Of a stretch of 64,000 nt of DNA, positions 1-9,654 are shown piece after piece. Each line of letters begins with the position of its first letter. The stretch's first letter is position 1. A program made the translations under genes and the position numbers. The notes below the pieces were generated by a model. That model searched no databases. It was not told the origin of the DNA and was given only the letters and a program-made list of their open reading frames with translations. This DNA comes from Bicyclus anynana. Taxonomy: Eukaryota > Arthropoda > Insecta > Lepidoptera > Nymphalidae. The stretch is from the NCBI RefSeq assembly GCF_947172395.1, contig NC_069097.1, positions 13,314,142 through 13,378,141 on the forward strand, written 5' to 3'.

Positions 1-2990
1 CTGTTACAATTTGTCTTATAATCTTCAAAGTAAATTTGTAACATTCGCGATCCTATAATTTTTTTTACTACGCCCACGCACCAGATACCTTTTTTCGCAA
101 TATACCATTTAGCCCAAACAGTTTCACCTACAATAAAATTACGACTTTGATTTAATGTTGGCTTGTCTTGTTTATCAAATTGCTTAGGCGGTAAAATTAA
201 ATCCAATCTAGATCTTAAATTCCGACCTATCATCAGCATAGCCGGTGTGGCCCCTGTTGCGCAATGTACACTATTTCTATAGTTAAAAAGAAAACTAAGG
301 AGTTTCTCATTGACATGTTTTTGGCATTTACCTTCAGATAGAATGCATTTTATCATTTTTTTACATGTTTTTACAGAGTTCTCTGCCTGTCCATTGCTAG
401 CTGGATGATAGATCGGTGACGTAAGATATTGTATTCCGTTCATTCTACAAAAGTTATGAAATTCCGCCGAACTTATCTTAACATCATTATCCGAGATTAG
501 CACAGCGGGAACGCCAAATTTAGAGAACATTTCTTTTAACTTAAAAATAAGCGCACCGGTAGATGTGCCCCGGTCCATATAAATGCATTCTAACCATTTA
601 GAATATGCATCCACGACAATTAAATAAATTGACTGGCCGATAGAAAAATAATCTAGGTGGATTCGATGCCATGGCCCCGGCGGGCGAGGCCACGGCGCCG
701 GCGGCGCGCGCGGCGGCGCACTGCGCAGGCCTGCGCACGTCTGACACGAGTTCACCATCCGTTCGATTTGCGAGTCGATCTGAGGCCACCACATTTTTCC
801 GCGAGCCATATTTTTAGTTTTTGTTATGCCGAAATGAGATGAATGTAGTTCTTTTAACATACTTTCTCTGTAGGCGACCGGAATTACTATTCTATGGCCC
901 CGTAATAAACAGCCATCCACCACTTCTAGATCTCCTTTACATAGGAAATACGGCAATATTGATTTACACTTTATTTTCCTAGGCCAACCTTTACTCATGT
1001 ATTTCATTACTGTTTTCAGTACCTTGTCCGCCGCGGTCGCGTGTCTAATATCACTGAACAATACCGGTTCCGCGTTCGACTCGAAGAATAAGAAATATTT
1101 AGCGTAACCGTCCTCTCGTTCATTATCTAATGTTACCGATATGGGTGAGCGAGAAAAGAAATCTGCGATTTGGTTATTCTTGCCATCTATATACTGTACT
1201 GTATAATTATAAGCGGATAATATTACTGCGTATCTTTGTAAACGTAAGGCTGCAGTGACAGAAATGCCTTTGTTTTTACCAAAAATAGATAGTAACGGCC
1301 TATGATCCGTCTTCAGTATAAACGGTTCCTGACGTCCATATAAATATTGATGAAAATATTTCACACCAAAAATTATAGCCGTCGCCTCTTTCTGTATTTG
1401 GCTATAGTTCTTTTCGCTCTGCGTTAAGGAACGGGACGCAAATGCAATAGGACGCTCGCGGCCTTCGGCGTCTCTGTGAGCGAGTACTGCTCCCAAGCCA
1501 CACGGCCCCGCATCCACGGTGAGGAGAAGGGGGGCGGCGGGGTCGAAATGTGCTAAGACGCGCTCGCTAGCTAGCTCGCGCTTCACGCTCTCGAATGCCG
1601 CTTGCTGCCGCTCGCTCCAATGCCACTGTGCGCCTGAGCGTAATAACTCATGCAGTGGACTTAGCAACGCCGACGCACCCGGAATGAATTTCCTATAATA
1701 ATTAACGACTCCCAAAAAACGCTTGACCCCGAGCACGTTCGCGGGCGCGGGCGCTTTGAGTATCGCTTCGACTTTCGTAGGACATGTTTTTAACCCTGTC
1801 TTATCTATCACGTACCCTAAGTACGTCACATTATTTTTGAAAAAAACGCATTTGTCTTTTTGCAAACGTAAACCTGCGTCTTGCAATCTACTTAAAACCG
1901 AATGAAGTCTAGACATATGAATTTCCCTTGTTGGTCCAGTTATACAAACATCATCTAGCCAGACGCTAACTCCATCCAGCCCTGCTAATAATGTTTCCAT
2001 CGCTCTCTGGAATATTGCTGGGGCATTAGCTAGCCCGTAAACCAGACGGGTATAAGCGAACATCCCTTTTTCAGAATTGATAGTCGTAAGGTTTTGAGAT
2101 GACTCCGATAATTTAAATTGATTATAAGCATTACTTAGGTCAATTTTCGAATAACACTCTCCCCCTCCTAGTCTAGAAAAAACCTCCTCGATCCTAGGTA
2201 AGGGGTATTTATCTATCTTTAGGTCTTTATTTAATGTACACGAATAATCTCCAGCAATTCTTAATTTCCCGTTTTCTTTTAGCACTGGAACTATCGGGGT
2301 AGCATACTCTGAGTGGTTAACAGGCTTGAGAATTCCTAATTTAACTAATCTATCGAGTTCCGCGTTAACTTGGTCTCTCAATGCGAAAGGAACGGATCGT
2401 GGCTTAAAAAACTTCGGTTTCGCATCATCTTTTAAGTGCAATTCAACTTCAAACTTATTAAAACATCCTAAATCATCCTTCCAAATCTCTGGGTATTGAC
2501 TTAACAACCGCTGCACATCTTCAGTAGGCCTACTTTTACAAATTAAATTATTATTATTAGACGATACAAAAGAAATTCCAAACTTAGCCATAAAATCACG
2601 ACCTAGTAACGGGGGGCCCCCGTTTTTAATAATATAAAATTTAATTTTATTTGTTTTATTATTATACGTAATTTCACTAATAAAATATCCTAAAGGTGTA
2701 ATTTTATGACCAGTATATACGCACATTCGCAGATCACCATTATGTAGTTTAGAATTCTTAAAATATTTTAAATAAAAATTCTCTGATAACACAGATACAC
2801 CCGAACCAGAGTCTAATTCCATATGTAACTGAGTATTGTTCACGTTTACTGTTAATAATATGGGCTTATAGTCTACGTACCTCATGTTAAAAAGGTCACA
2901 CTCCCTGCAATCCCTCCCTGCAAGAGGGTCTTGGGCACACCCTTCCGATTGTGCACCGATGTTATGCACATTAGATTTATTTTTGCACAT
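1..2990 (-). CDS. pol: pol polyprotein (protease, RT, RNase H, integrase), 3' end outside window
   Basis: This is the replication polyprotein of the retrotransposon, about 995 codons open with no stop seen. The aspartic protease motif is Asp-Ser-Gly (2805-2813). RT has its first catalytic Asp in KIDLSNAYNQ (about 2139-2141) and its active box reads Trp-Leu-Asp-Asp (1950-1961) where Tyr or Phe usually comes first. RNase H shows a VDAGPCGLGAVLAH stretch near 1.5 kb and TDHRPLLS near 1.3 kb. Integrase has an HHCC finger (His at 843-845 and 834-836, Cys at 744-746 and 735-737), then a Pro/Ala-rich linker and the D,D,E core (Asp 651-653, Asp 489-491, Glu 381-383). The frame is +1 relative to gag. 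The first possible ATG is at 2988-2990, 11 bases before the gag stop begins. Synthesis could be by frameshift, by reinitiation, or lost through an indel. Confidence 0.92.
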   Translation of the reverse strand, partial: MCKNKSNVHNIGAQSEGCAQDPLAGRDCRECDLFNMRYVDYKPILLTVNVNNTQLHMELDSGSGVSVLSENFYLKYFKNSKLHNGDLRMCVYTGHKITPLGYFISEITYNNKTNKIKFYIIKNGGPPLLGRDFMAKFGISFVSSNNNNLICKSRPTEDVQRLLSQYPEIWKDDLGCFNKFEVELHLKDDAKPKFFKPRSVPFALRDQVNAELDRLVKLGILKPVNHSEYATPIVPVLKENGKLRIAGDYSCTLNKDLKIDKYPLPRIEEVFSRLGGGECYSKIDLSNAYNQFKLSESSQNLTTINSEKGMFAYTRLVYGLANAPAIFQRAMETLLAGLDGVSVWLDDVCITGPTREIHMSRLHSVLSRLQDAGLRLQKDKCVFFKNNVTYLGYVIDKTGLKTCPTKVEAILKAPAPANVLGVKRFLGVVNYYRKFIPGASALLSPLHELLRSGAQWHWSERQQAAFESVKRELASERVLAHFDPAAPLLLTVDAGPCGLGAVLAHRDAEGRERPIAFASRSLTQSEKNYSQIQKEATAIIFGVKYFHQYLYGRQEPFILKTDHRPLLSIFGKNKGISVTAALRLQRYAVILSAYNYTVQYIDGKNNQIADFFSRSPISVTLDNEREDGYAKYFLFFESNAEPVLFSDIRHATAADKVLKTVMKYMSKGWPRKIKCKSILPYFLCKGDLEVVDGCLLRGHRIVIPVAYRESMLKELHSSHFGITKTKNMARGKMWWPQIDSQIERMVNSCQTCAGLRSAPPRAPPAPWPRPPGPWHRIHLDYFSIGQSIYLIVVDAYSKWLECIYMDRGTSTGALIFKLKEMFSKFGVPAVLISDNDVKISSAEFHNFCRMNGIQYLTSPIYHPASNGQAENSVKTCKKMIKCILSEGKCQKHVNEKLLSFLFNYRNSVHCATGATPAMLMIGRNLRSRLDLILPPKQFDKQDKPTLNQSRNFIVGETVWAKWYIAKKGIWCVGVVKKIIGSRMLQIYFEDYKTNCN

Positions 2991-3711
2991 TTACTAAATG
3001 CCCTCCCCCACAGGATCTGCACTTCAGGTTACGGAACCTGCACTTATCGGCACTATGGGATCGCAACCCGCACACACTACAGCGCTGCATTACACTCGAT
3101 CTATCCTCCGATCGACTCGGCTTGGCCTGAGCCTGGCCGTGGCCAGCCTTCCGCTGCTCACCGACGCGAAATACTGGCTCCTCTTTCACGACGACGCGCG
3201 CCTGTCGCGCACAAGCCGTCTTCTGTGCCACTTCCAAGGCTTGTCCGAATGTCAAGGTTTTCGAATCACATTCGAAGAGTTTATCACGCTCCGGCCCTGC
3301 TCGGAAGCCCAGAACGAAACGGTCGCGCAGGAGCGTGTCCAGCTCAGCACCGAAGTCACAATATACGGCCAACCCTCTTAGCCGTGCCGCCCATTCTTCG
3401 ATACTCTCACCGTCCGATCTGCTTGCTTCGTAGAATTTTGCCCTGTCTGCGAAGGTCGACCTTTTTGGCGTAAAATGCTGGTTTAGCGCTTCTACCAGCT
3501 CAGTATAACTACATACTTCGAGCTTCTTTGGGTGCACCAAATTTCGAATTAACCGATATGAGTCATCCGAGAGATGTGTCAATAACACTGCACTTTGACT
3601 ATCATCAGAGATTTTATTTAACTTTATAAACTGTGTTAATTTACTGTGAAACACTTCCCACTCATTAATTTTATAGTCAAAAGAAGCTAAGTTTCCGAGA
3701 TAAGAACTCAT
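2977..3711 (-). CDS. gag: gag-like nucleocapsid/capsid protein of the retrotransposon
   Basis: A 244-residue structural protein that would form the particle and bind element RNA. Residues of roughly 10-160 resemble the retrotransposon gag (capsid) domain: a helical stretch with WEVFHSKL near the start and a conserved region ending in DRFVLGF. A basic linker follows. A canonical zinc knuckle C-x2-C-x4-H-x4-C lies at residues 211-224. A second knuckle begins at Cys231, Cys234 and His238, but its last Cys is absent in this frame: residue 243 is Gln, and the ORF stops at 244. A Cys codon lies at 2985-2987 in the pol frame, so the second knuckle straddles the gag-pol frame change. The start Met at 3711 is the first ATG after the A/T-rich leader. 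Confidence 0.88.
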   Translation of the reverse strand: MSSYLGNLASFDYKINEWEVFHSKLTQFIKLNKISDDSQSAVLLTHLSDDSYRLIRNLVHPKKLEVCSYTELVEALNQHFTPKRSTFADRAKFYEASRSDGESIEEWAARLRGLAVYCDFGAELDTLLRDRFVLGFRAGPERDKLFECDSKTLTFGQALEVAQKTACARQARVVVKEEPVFRVGEQRKAGHGQAQAKPSRSEDRSSVMQRCSVCGLRSHSADKCRFRNLKCRSCGGGHLVNVQK

Positions 3712-3741
3712 TTTTTATTTTTTTATTTTAAACGCGGGTAT

Positions 3742-3759
3742 GTACACGACTCGTCGCCA
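3742..3759 (-). other. Probable tRNA primer-binding site
   Basis: On the minus strand this reads TGGCGACGAGTCGTGTAC. TGG at the start is the complement of the CCA end of a tRNA, and TGGCGAC is shared with primer sites of several insect gypsy elements. It lies two bases after the proposed LTR end and about 30 bases before gag. Which tRNA primes it was not determined. Confidence 0.5.
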
Positions 3760-3761
3760 GT

Positions 3762-3855
3762 TGGTATATCGGTAAGGTGCGAGTGAAAGACAGTCTTGCT
3801 CGGTAGCTAGTTTATTACTGATGACACAATGAATTGACACTCGTTATATACTACA
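3762..3855 (-). repeat. Putative 5' LTR, about 94 bp
   Basis: On the minus strand it starts TGTAGTATATAAC and ends ATACCA, next to the primer-binding site. It carries a TATATA box (3845-3850) and an AATAAA signal (3811-3816) in the expected order. Both boundaries are inferred, because the matching 3' LTR is outside the window. The LTR could extend further right. Confidence 0.42.
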
Positions 3856-4054
3856 CTATACCAAATCATGAGTGTAAAGTAAGAATGGAACGCGAAGATC
3901 TCGACCTGTGGGGTGACCAATTGAAAATCAGGCGCAGTACCATCTACGGTTGACTAGGATTATCATTTGGGCGCTCTCTAGGATTTGGCGCCTGGAGCGA
4001 CTGCTCCATTCGCCGGCCCTGCCTGTATGTCAGGGCTCGCTTCCGCTGTCGCGA

Positions 4055-4170
4055 TTCAAAACGCTCTCACTGAGGCGTATGCATGAGTATTGACCCTGTA
4101 TCACCTCATTTACTATGTGTAAATTTGAGCAATTCGCTAATTGCAACTAATTAGAATGCAGACAAAAAAG
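4055..4170 (+). repeat. Unclassified interspersed repeat, copy 1
   Basis: This copy matches 5297-5413 in order and spacing: AACGCTnTCACTG, then GTATTGACCCT, then AATTTGAnCAATT, TGCAACTAATT and GCAGACAA. It is preceded by a GC-richer stretch (3970-4055) and followed by AATAAAAG and a (TTCA)n tail at 4213-4230, so it may be the 3' end of a retroposon. Confidence 0.5.
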
Positions 4171-4212
4171 GTTCACTCTTCTAAGGTGTGGGGTACAATA
4201 AAAGTTTATTAT

Positions 4213-4230
4213 TTCATTCATTCATTCATT
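4213..4230 (+). repeat. (TTCA)n microsatellite
   Basis: About four TTCA units just after the repeat at 4055-4170. A simple tail of this kind often marks the 3' end of a non-LTR element. Confidence 0.7.
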
Positions 4231-4795
4231 AGTTCCTGATTAGTTACTTAAAGCGACTTGTTTGATATTTTCTAAACAACCAGTGCGAGTTTGGAACCCT
4301 CTTAACTTTTTGACCAATTATATTATTATTATCTAAGATAAGAAACATAAGATTAAGAAAAAGTGGAGAAAAAAAAAAACAGATAGAGACTGCTGGTCAT
4401 CTCTGGACCTCCTCCAGAAATGACTAGTATTCTCTTCACCCTCAAATAGAGGGATTCGCACTATTTTTTAAAAACTTTGTGTATGTTAAAGTAATCTACT
4501 TCGGAATGTACGAAAACTTAAAAATTGTAATTTTTTTCGTTTTGTAACAAAATTGTAATGTACAATTTTATTAACCTAGATCTACATATTATCAACTATA
4601 AGTTCACTATGTATCATTTACTTATGTGCGAAATAAAAGGCTTTTTATTTTATTTATTTATTAACTAAGCCTTATTGAAATAAATGAACTTTGACATGAC
4701 TTTGACTCAACTTAGTGGTCAAAACTGTTCTTTCTTTTACCTTTACATAGTAACTCTAACCCCGAATTCCAATGGTTCTTTTAAATATACGATAA
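4231..4795. other. AT-rich spacer with a short LINE-tail trace
   Basis: No gene is visible. A short segment at about 4661-4700 (AAGCCT..GAAATAAATGAA) resembles the 3' end of the jockey-like LINE found elsewhere in the window. Confidence 0.4.
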
Positions 4796-5155
4796 GTCGA
4801 CCAACACTGCGTTTTCTAGTGCGGGGTTGCCATTCCAGCACCTGGGGACCCCAACGTCCATCGGTTCTACGAACTGCCCAATGCCATTTCAGCTTCGCGT
4901 CTCACTGAACTATGTGAGTGTCTTTGGTTCGTCTGCGGATCTCCTCATTTCTGATTCGATCACGCAGAGAAGATCAGTCAGATAGTCAGCGTCCAAGTCT
5001 CGGATCCATAGATCATCACTGGCAACACGCACTGTTCGAAGACTTTCGTCTTCTGTCACTGAGAAATTTTTAACGTAAAAATGTCGCGGAGTTTCCCGAA
5101 CGCTGCCCAACCGAGCAGGATTCGGCAGTTCACCTCTTTCTCGAAATTGAATCTA
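4796..5155 (-). mobile_element. RTE-like LINE ORF2 C-terminal remnant
   Basis: Read on the minus strand with frameshifts, it encodes the C-terminal part of a LINE reverse transcriptase: a LGWAAFGKLRDIF-like stretch, then CVLPVMIYGSETWT, then SLRDRIRNEE, LKWHWA and KRSVGR. These are the same landmarks as in the copy at 49021-49415, in the same order. It is broken by stops and indels and is not functional. The right boundary is approximate. Confidence 0.82.
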
Positions 5156-5296
5156 CCTAACTAGACACTGTGTGTCTTAGGTATACATATATATCCGTCT
5201 ATAATTTCGAGGCCAGGGTCGTCAACAATAACTGTGTGAAGATGTACATGATCTATGGTTATGGCTAACCATTGGACCAAAGACGGAGCGTTATAA

Positions 5297-5413
5297 AACG
5301 CTATCACTGTAACCTAATGCCGATTAAGGTACGACTAGTGTGTATTGACCCTTATGAACTGATGTGTGAATTTGAACAATTTGCAAGCTGCAACTAATTG
5401 AAGCGCAGACAAT
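5297..5413 (+). repeat. Unclassified interspersed repeat, copy 2
   Basis: Diverged second copy of the repeat at 4055-4170, in the same orientation. Confidence 0.5.
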
Positions 5414-5499
5414 AAACACTTGTATAGACATTTTGGTTACTTACCTTTGAATTTTTTTGGAGTTTATTCCTTAAGAATCGATTTTTTATATATAAGGCG

Positions 5500-5720
5500 C
5501 CCGGTATGAGAAAAATCCGAGGGGTAAAACCAACTGAACTACCTACCAACCTATTCTGCGCACCTTTCACCGTACGTAGCCGCCATAGCGTGCACATGCC
5601 TAGCGCGTCCGCACGCACGTGCACGCTGTTGGCGGGCGCGCACGCAGCGCTGCACCTCGGTTGCGCACCTTTCACTTTTCAGGCGTTGCTATTGAAAAGA
5701 GTAAACTCCATTCGTGCGTC
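5500..5720. promoter_or_regulatory. CpG-rich island, function unknown
   Basis: Clearly richer in G+C and CpG than its surroundings, with a core near 5580-5665. The block GCGCACCTTTCAC occurs twice (about 5558 and 5664). It could be a promoter, a noncoding exon or a decayed GC-rich repeat; nothing in it decides. Confidence 0.25.
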
Positions 5721-5751
5721 GGAGCTGACACACTTTTTATTTTTATAAAAA

Positions 5752-6300
5752 ACTAACGGATGCCTGCGACTTCGGTTGAGTGGTTTTTTGTTTGTCATAA
5801 ATCAAGTAACTATGATTTTACGGGGATAAAATGTAGCTTTTGTTTATTGTTTATAACAATAGGTTATATTAGGTTAATAGCAATTAGTAAGGATATTATC
5901 AATATTGATGAATATTTTTATTTTAAACGCGAAAGTTTGTGTGAAAAATTAAAAAAAAAATGTGTATGTTTGGATGTATGTTTGAATGTTTGTTACTCTT
6001 TAACGCCGCTACTACTTAAGCGATTTGGCTGAAATTTGGAATAGAAATAAATTATACTCTGGATTAACTAACACATAGGCTACTGTTTATCCCGAAAAAA
6101 TCCCGAGATTTGCGAAAACTGATGATTTTGATGATAAGAATGTTTGTTACTCTTTCACGCCTCGACTACATAACCAAATTAGCTGAAATTTGGTATTGAT
6201 ATACATTATAGCCTGGATTAACACATAGGCTACCTTTTATCCCGGAAAATTCCATGGTTCCTAAAAGTCCGTCCGTCTAACGTCGCATGCGTCCGCTAGT
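5752..6300 (+). mobile_element. Helitron-like element(s) with an inverted 3' end at each side
   Basis: The right end reads GCGTCCGCTAGT (ends 6300), the 3' terminus of lepidopteran Helitrons in plus orientation. The left end (about 5752-5785) is a diverged minus-strand 3' end (CGGATGCCTGCGACTTCGG). The body has GCGAAAGTTTGTGTG at 5930 and an internal segment present twice (about 5988-6105 and 6140-6255), each with GCTGAAATTTGG and ACACATAGGCTAC. No coding capacity. Probably one element inserted into or beside another. Confidence 0.65.
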
Positions 6301-6629
6301 TTTATTATAATGTAGGTTACCATTGCGTTCTACTTTAATAACATTTTGACATTTCTTATTTTTTTAATTCGTTGACTTTAAAAGCTTATAGATTCAAGGA
6401 TTCCACTCGCTGCTTCTTGCGCAGGTATATCAATGGACCAAAACTCAATCGTTTCGCGTCCCCGGAATAATTTATTTTTATATCTATTCAATGCAAATGG
6501 GAGATCTTACCGTCCGGGACATTCTCTCACGGAAACATTCGTAACTTGCACCGCACATACTAATGTGCAATATGATCGGTTGGACTGATGCAGGACGGAC
6601 CAGACTTGACAGTGTTTTGTTATTAAGTA

Positions 6630-6927
6630 TTTTTTTTTTATTCTTTACAAGTTAGTAAGTGATGATGTAATCTAAGATGGAAGCAGACTAACTTGTTAGG
6701 AGGAAGATGAAAATCCACACTCCTTTCGGTTTCTACACGACATCGTACCGGAACGCTAAATCGCTTGGCGGTACGTCTTTGTCGGTAGGGTGGTAACTAG
6801 CCACGGCCGAAGCCTCCCACCAGCTAGACCTGGACCAATTAAGAAAACCTTAATCGGCCCAGCCGGGGATCGAACCCAGGACCTCCGTCATTAAATCCAC
6901 CGCGCATACCACTGCGCCACGGAGGCA
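6630..6927 (-). mobile_element. tRNA-derived SINE, family II
   Basis: Nearly full-length. The minus strand begins CCTCCGTGGCGCAGTGGTAT (A box) and has a GGTTCGATCCC B box, then the family body (GGCTGGGCCGATTAAGG, GTTCCGGTACGATGTCGTGT) and a 3' A/T-rich tail. It was presumably transcribed by RNA polymerase III and mobilised by LINE enzymes (family knowledge). Confidence 0.85.
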
Positions 6928-7374
6928 CATTTTAAGATCTATTTGCAAAAGAAATATTATTTACCCCGAAAATATTAATTTTAGAACACAAATATTTCTT
7001 GAAATTAATTTTCGGAAAAGAATATAATACCAGAGTTATGGGAAATATTCCCTAGCATCCTGTATATAAACTCCTAAAAACTCTGTTTGTCGCCGTTAGC
7101 TTACTTGCGATTGGTTGCTAGCCCAACTTTATACGTATTGCTTACTAGACAACTAATAATAACTAATAGACAAAGTTAAAGTTTTTGTTTTGTTGCCATT
7201 AAAGTTTACAGATTTATTGATTTCTAATGAGCTTTTTCTACTAATCATTAGGTCAATGATTTGAATTTATACAAAATAAGCGTGTGAGTAATAGTGACAT
7301 TAACAAGAGGAAATAATAAATCATTTAAATTTTATTAACACTAAAATACACTAGAATTTTTAATAATATCATTG

Positions 7375-7545
7375 GCTTTTCCTTATTCCACTTAAGTGGA
7401 GTCGGCACAATATTACTTCCTCTTTCTCCATTCTTCTTTGTCATAACTCATAAGCCAACACCTCACTTTTACACTTTTACACACTTTTCTTCTTTCTTTC
7501 ACTTCAACCATCTCTTATTTAGTCTCCCTCTTATTTTCTGTCGAT
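7375..7545 (-). mobile_element. Diverged RTE-like LINE 3' remnant
   Basis: Matches the 30406-30604 and 27908-28015 copies: CCACTTAAGTGGAGTCGGCACAATAT then C/T-rich DNA that on the minus strand is an eroded RGRPKK...WKK C-terminus. Confidence 0.6.
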
Positions 7546-8414
7546 TGAACTAAACTATAACCACACAATAATTTAAAGTAATCTTTATTTATTTAACTTA
7601 AACCGTAAAATTTACTGGCTTAAGCCCCAAAAAAACACGTTAAACACTTATAGTTAAGCCACGCTTGAACCTTTTCAAGTGCAATATCATACAAAATTCT
7701 TTAAGCCTCTTATATCCATTTTCCAATAGTTAGTATATTGAATATTATACTAAACGTATTCCCATTTACATCCAAACGCACCATAAATGATGTAAGGCCT
7801 CATCGAGAGATATTTCATAATACATTATTTATTGGCTATCCAATCCACTAGATCGTCCGTCCAATATTTTAAAACGCCGAGAAGATTAACCGCCGGCTTC
7901 CATACATTCCTTTTCAACGTCCAACCGAAAATTATCGGTACTTAATGGCCGAAAGAACCGGCCCCGGGCGTTGCCTATAAACATCTCAAACTTATAGCTT
8001 AGAAAAATTTCCTAATCTATGGCTACCCAACTAAGGAATTTTATCATTTCGACCGTCTTAAAGTAGAGAACCAGTTGTGTGACCGTAAAATGAAAAAAAT
8101 CTCTAGTCGACGACTGCGTTGGATTGTAAACCGTATACCGTGAAAGTAGAGTCCACTTTCTTTTGGTTGAATGCGACTGGTTACTGCGTTCTGGCATCGT
8201 GGTGATGTGATCAAAAACTAATGAGTAAAGAACGTTGAACCCTACCAGTTTTGGAGTCTTCAGCTTTAGTATTCCGTAGGTATATCATTAAAACAACAAC
8301 AACAACTTTATGTTATGTTTAAATACTTACCTACTAATGTTTAATGACTCACATAGCATGCTGAATGGAATTAATTTTTCAGAAATTCTCCTACTTATGT
8401 ACTTTTTTGTGTCA
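7546..8414. other. No gene seen
   Basis: Mostly unique sequence. A GC-richer patch lies at 7860-7980, and an (AAC)5 microsatellite at about 8292-8306. Confidence 0.5.
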
Positions 8415-9062
8415 AAATTCAAAATCAAAAATTCATTTATTTCAAGTAGGCTCAGTTTACAAGCACTTTTGACACGTCAGTTGACTATTTGTAAAGATTC
8501 TACCACCGGTTCGGAAGGCAGGTTCTGCTGAGAAGATACCGGCAAGAAACTCAACAGTTGCTCTTTTGAAAAAGTCATACAGTATTACAATTTACATTTG
8601 ATAACAATTAAATTACAATTTCTTATAGTTTTATTTCCTGTGTGAAGGTGGAAGCTGATCCAATGGCCTCCAAGCACCTTTGTCGTTAAGGAACTCATCA
8701 ATAGTGTAGTAACCTCGACTAAGTAAATGTTTTTAACACATTGGTTAAAGATGTGCATTGACAAGTCCATCACAGTATTGGGGATCTTGTTATAGAAGAG
8801 TACACCCAAACCCACAAAAGATTTTTTAACTCTTTGGAGACGATATGCAGAAATAACTAACTTATGCCCGTGTCTAGTAAGACGTGGGTTTAGATCTCCT
8901 TTTCGTTTGTACAAATTAATATTTTGTCTCACATAAACTATACTGTTATATATATACTGACAGGCTACTGTTAAAATGCCTATTTCTTTAAACTTTTGAC
9001 GAAGGGACTCGCGTGATTTTAGTTGATATATTGCTCGAATTGCTCTTTTTTGAAGTGTAATT
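8415..9062 (-). mobile_element. Jockey-like LINE, 5'-truncated C-terminal end with 3' UTR
   Basis: On the minus strand from 9062 it encodes about 150 residues of the RT C-terminus, with RAIRAIYQLKSRESLRQKF, ILTVACQYIYNSIVYV, RLTRHGHKL and GVLFYNKIP. A frameshift near 8720 then separates the final GYYTIDEFLND-like segment. The 3' UTR carries TTTCTTGCCGGT and ends in GAAATAAATGAATTTTTG (minus). The same 3' end recurs at 9745, 13228 and 16050. It is a dead insertion; clade placement is from memory of lepidopteran jockey relatives. Confidence 0.85.
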
Positions 9063-9195
9063 CCCTTTTGTCAGATACACTTTTAGAATGTCCCAGGCTG
9101 CATGCTCTAATGGCAAGGTTCGATTATTTTAACATTAGAAACCAGATTTTTACCTTACACATTATTACCTTGGTGTTGCACTGCACTATACGATT

Positions 9196-9210
9196 GTGTG
9201 TGTGTGTGTG
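9196..9210 (+). repeat. (GT)n microsatellite
   Basis: A GT run directly before the SINE start at 9211. Confidence 0.85.
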
Positions 9211-9530
9211 GAGCCGTGATAGCCCAGTGGAAATGACCTCTGCCTCCGATTCCGGAGGGTGTGGGTTCGAATCCAGTCCGAGGTATGCACCTCCAACTTT
9301 TCAGTTGTGTGCATTTAAGAAATTAAATATCACGTGTCTCAAACGGTGAAGGAAAAACATCGTGAAGAAACCTGCATACTAGAGAATTATCTTAATTCTC
9401 TGCGTGTGTGAAGTCTACCAATCCGCATTAGGCCAGCGTGGTGGACTATTGGCCTAACCCCTCTCATTCTGAGAGGATTTTCGAGCTCAGCAGTGTGCCG
9501 AATATGGGTTGATAATGATGATACGATTAT
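9211..9530 (+). mobile_element. tRNA-derived SINE, family I
   Basis: Begins GAGCCGTGATAGCCCAGTGG (A box), with B box GGTTCGAATCC at about 9266. The body has CACCTCCAACTTTTCAGTTG, ATCACGTGTCTCAAACGGTG and GGCCAGCGTGGTGGACTA, and it ends in a GATAATGATGATA tail. It is the most complete copy of this family here; others lie at 14021, 30112, 37935 and 56741. Confidence 0.88.
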
Positions 9531-9654
9531 GTACTTAGTTCTGGATGATTTAGTATAATGGTGGTAAATAAAAAAATATATAAACTTTAGCTGAGTTTAT
9601 TATGGGCTCTTCTCGGACCACCCTCGCTATTTTAATTATAAGTTTTCGACTTTA

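Larger units (their letters stand above)
1..3855 (-). mobile_element. Ty3/gypsy LTR retrotransposon (Mag/K02A2.6-like), 5' part, cut by the window edge
   Basis: Read on the minus strand, the order is short LTR, primer-binding site, gag, then pol with protease, RT, RNase H and integrase; the 3' end lies left of base 1. The PR-RT-RH-IN order places it in Ty3/gypsy. The gag style and very short LTR fit the Mag lineage, whose Bombyx type element has an LTR under 100 bp; that lineage call is inference. No stop codon was found in the visible pol, so the copy looks young. No env is visible in the window. Confidence 0.9.

Noticed and set aside
598..842. ORFs on both strands at 598-842
   Set aside because: They are out-of-frame shadows of the GC-rich linker between the integrase zinc finger and core in pol.
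2931..3473. 180- and 127-codon plus-strand ORFs over gag
   Set aside because: They are antisense to gag, which has real domain signatures in the minus frame.
9266..9276. B-box sequences as real tRNA genes
   Set aside because: The tRNA-like heads at 9.2, 14.0, 30.1, 37.9 and 52.2 kb lack a full cloverleaf and continue into SINE bodies.
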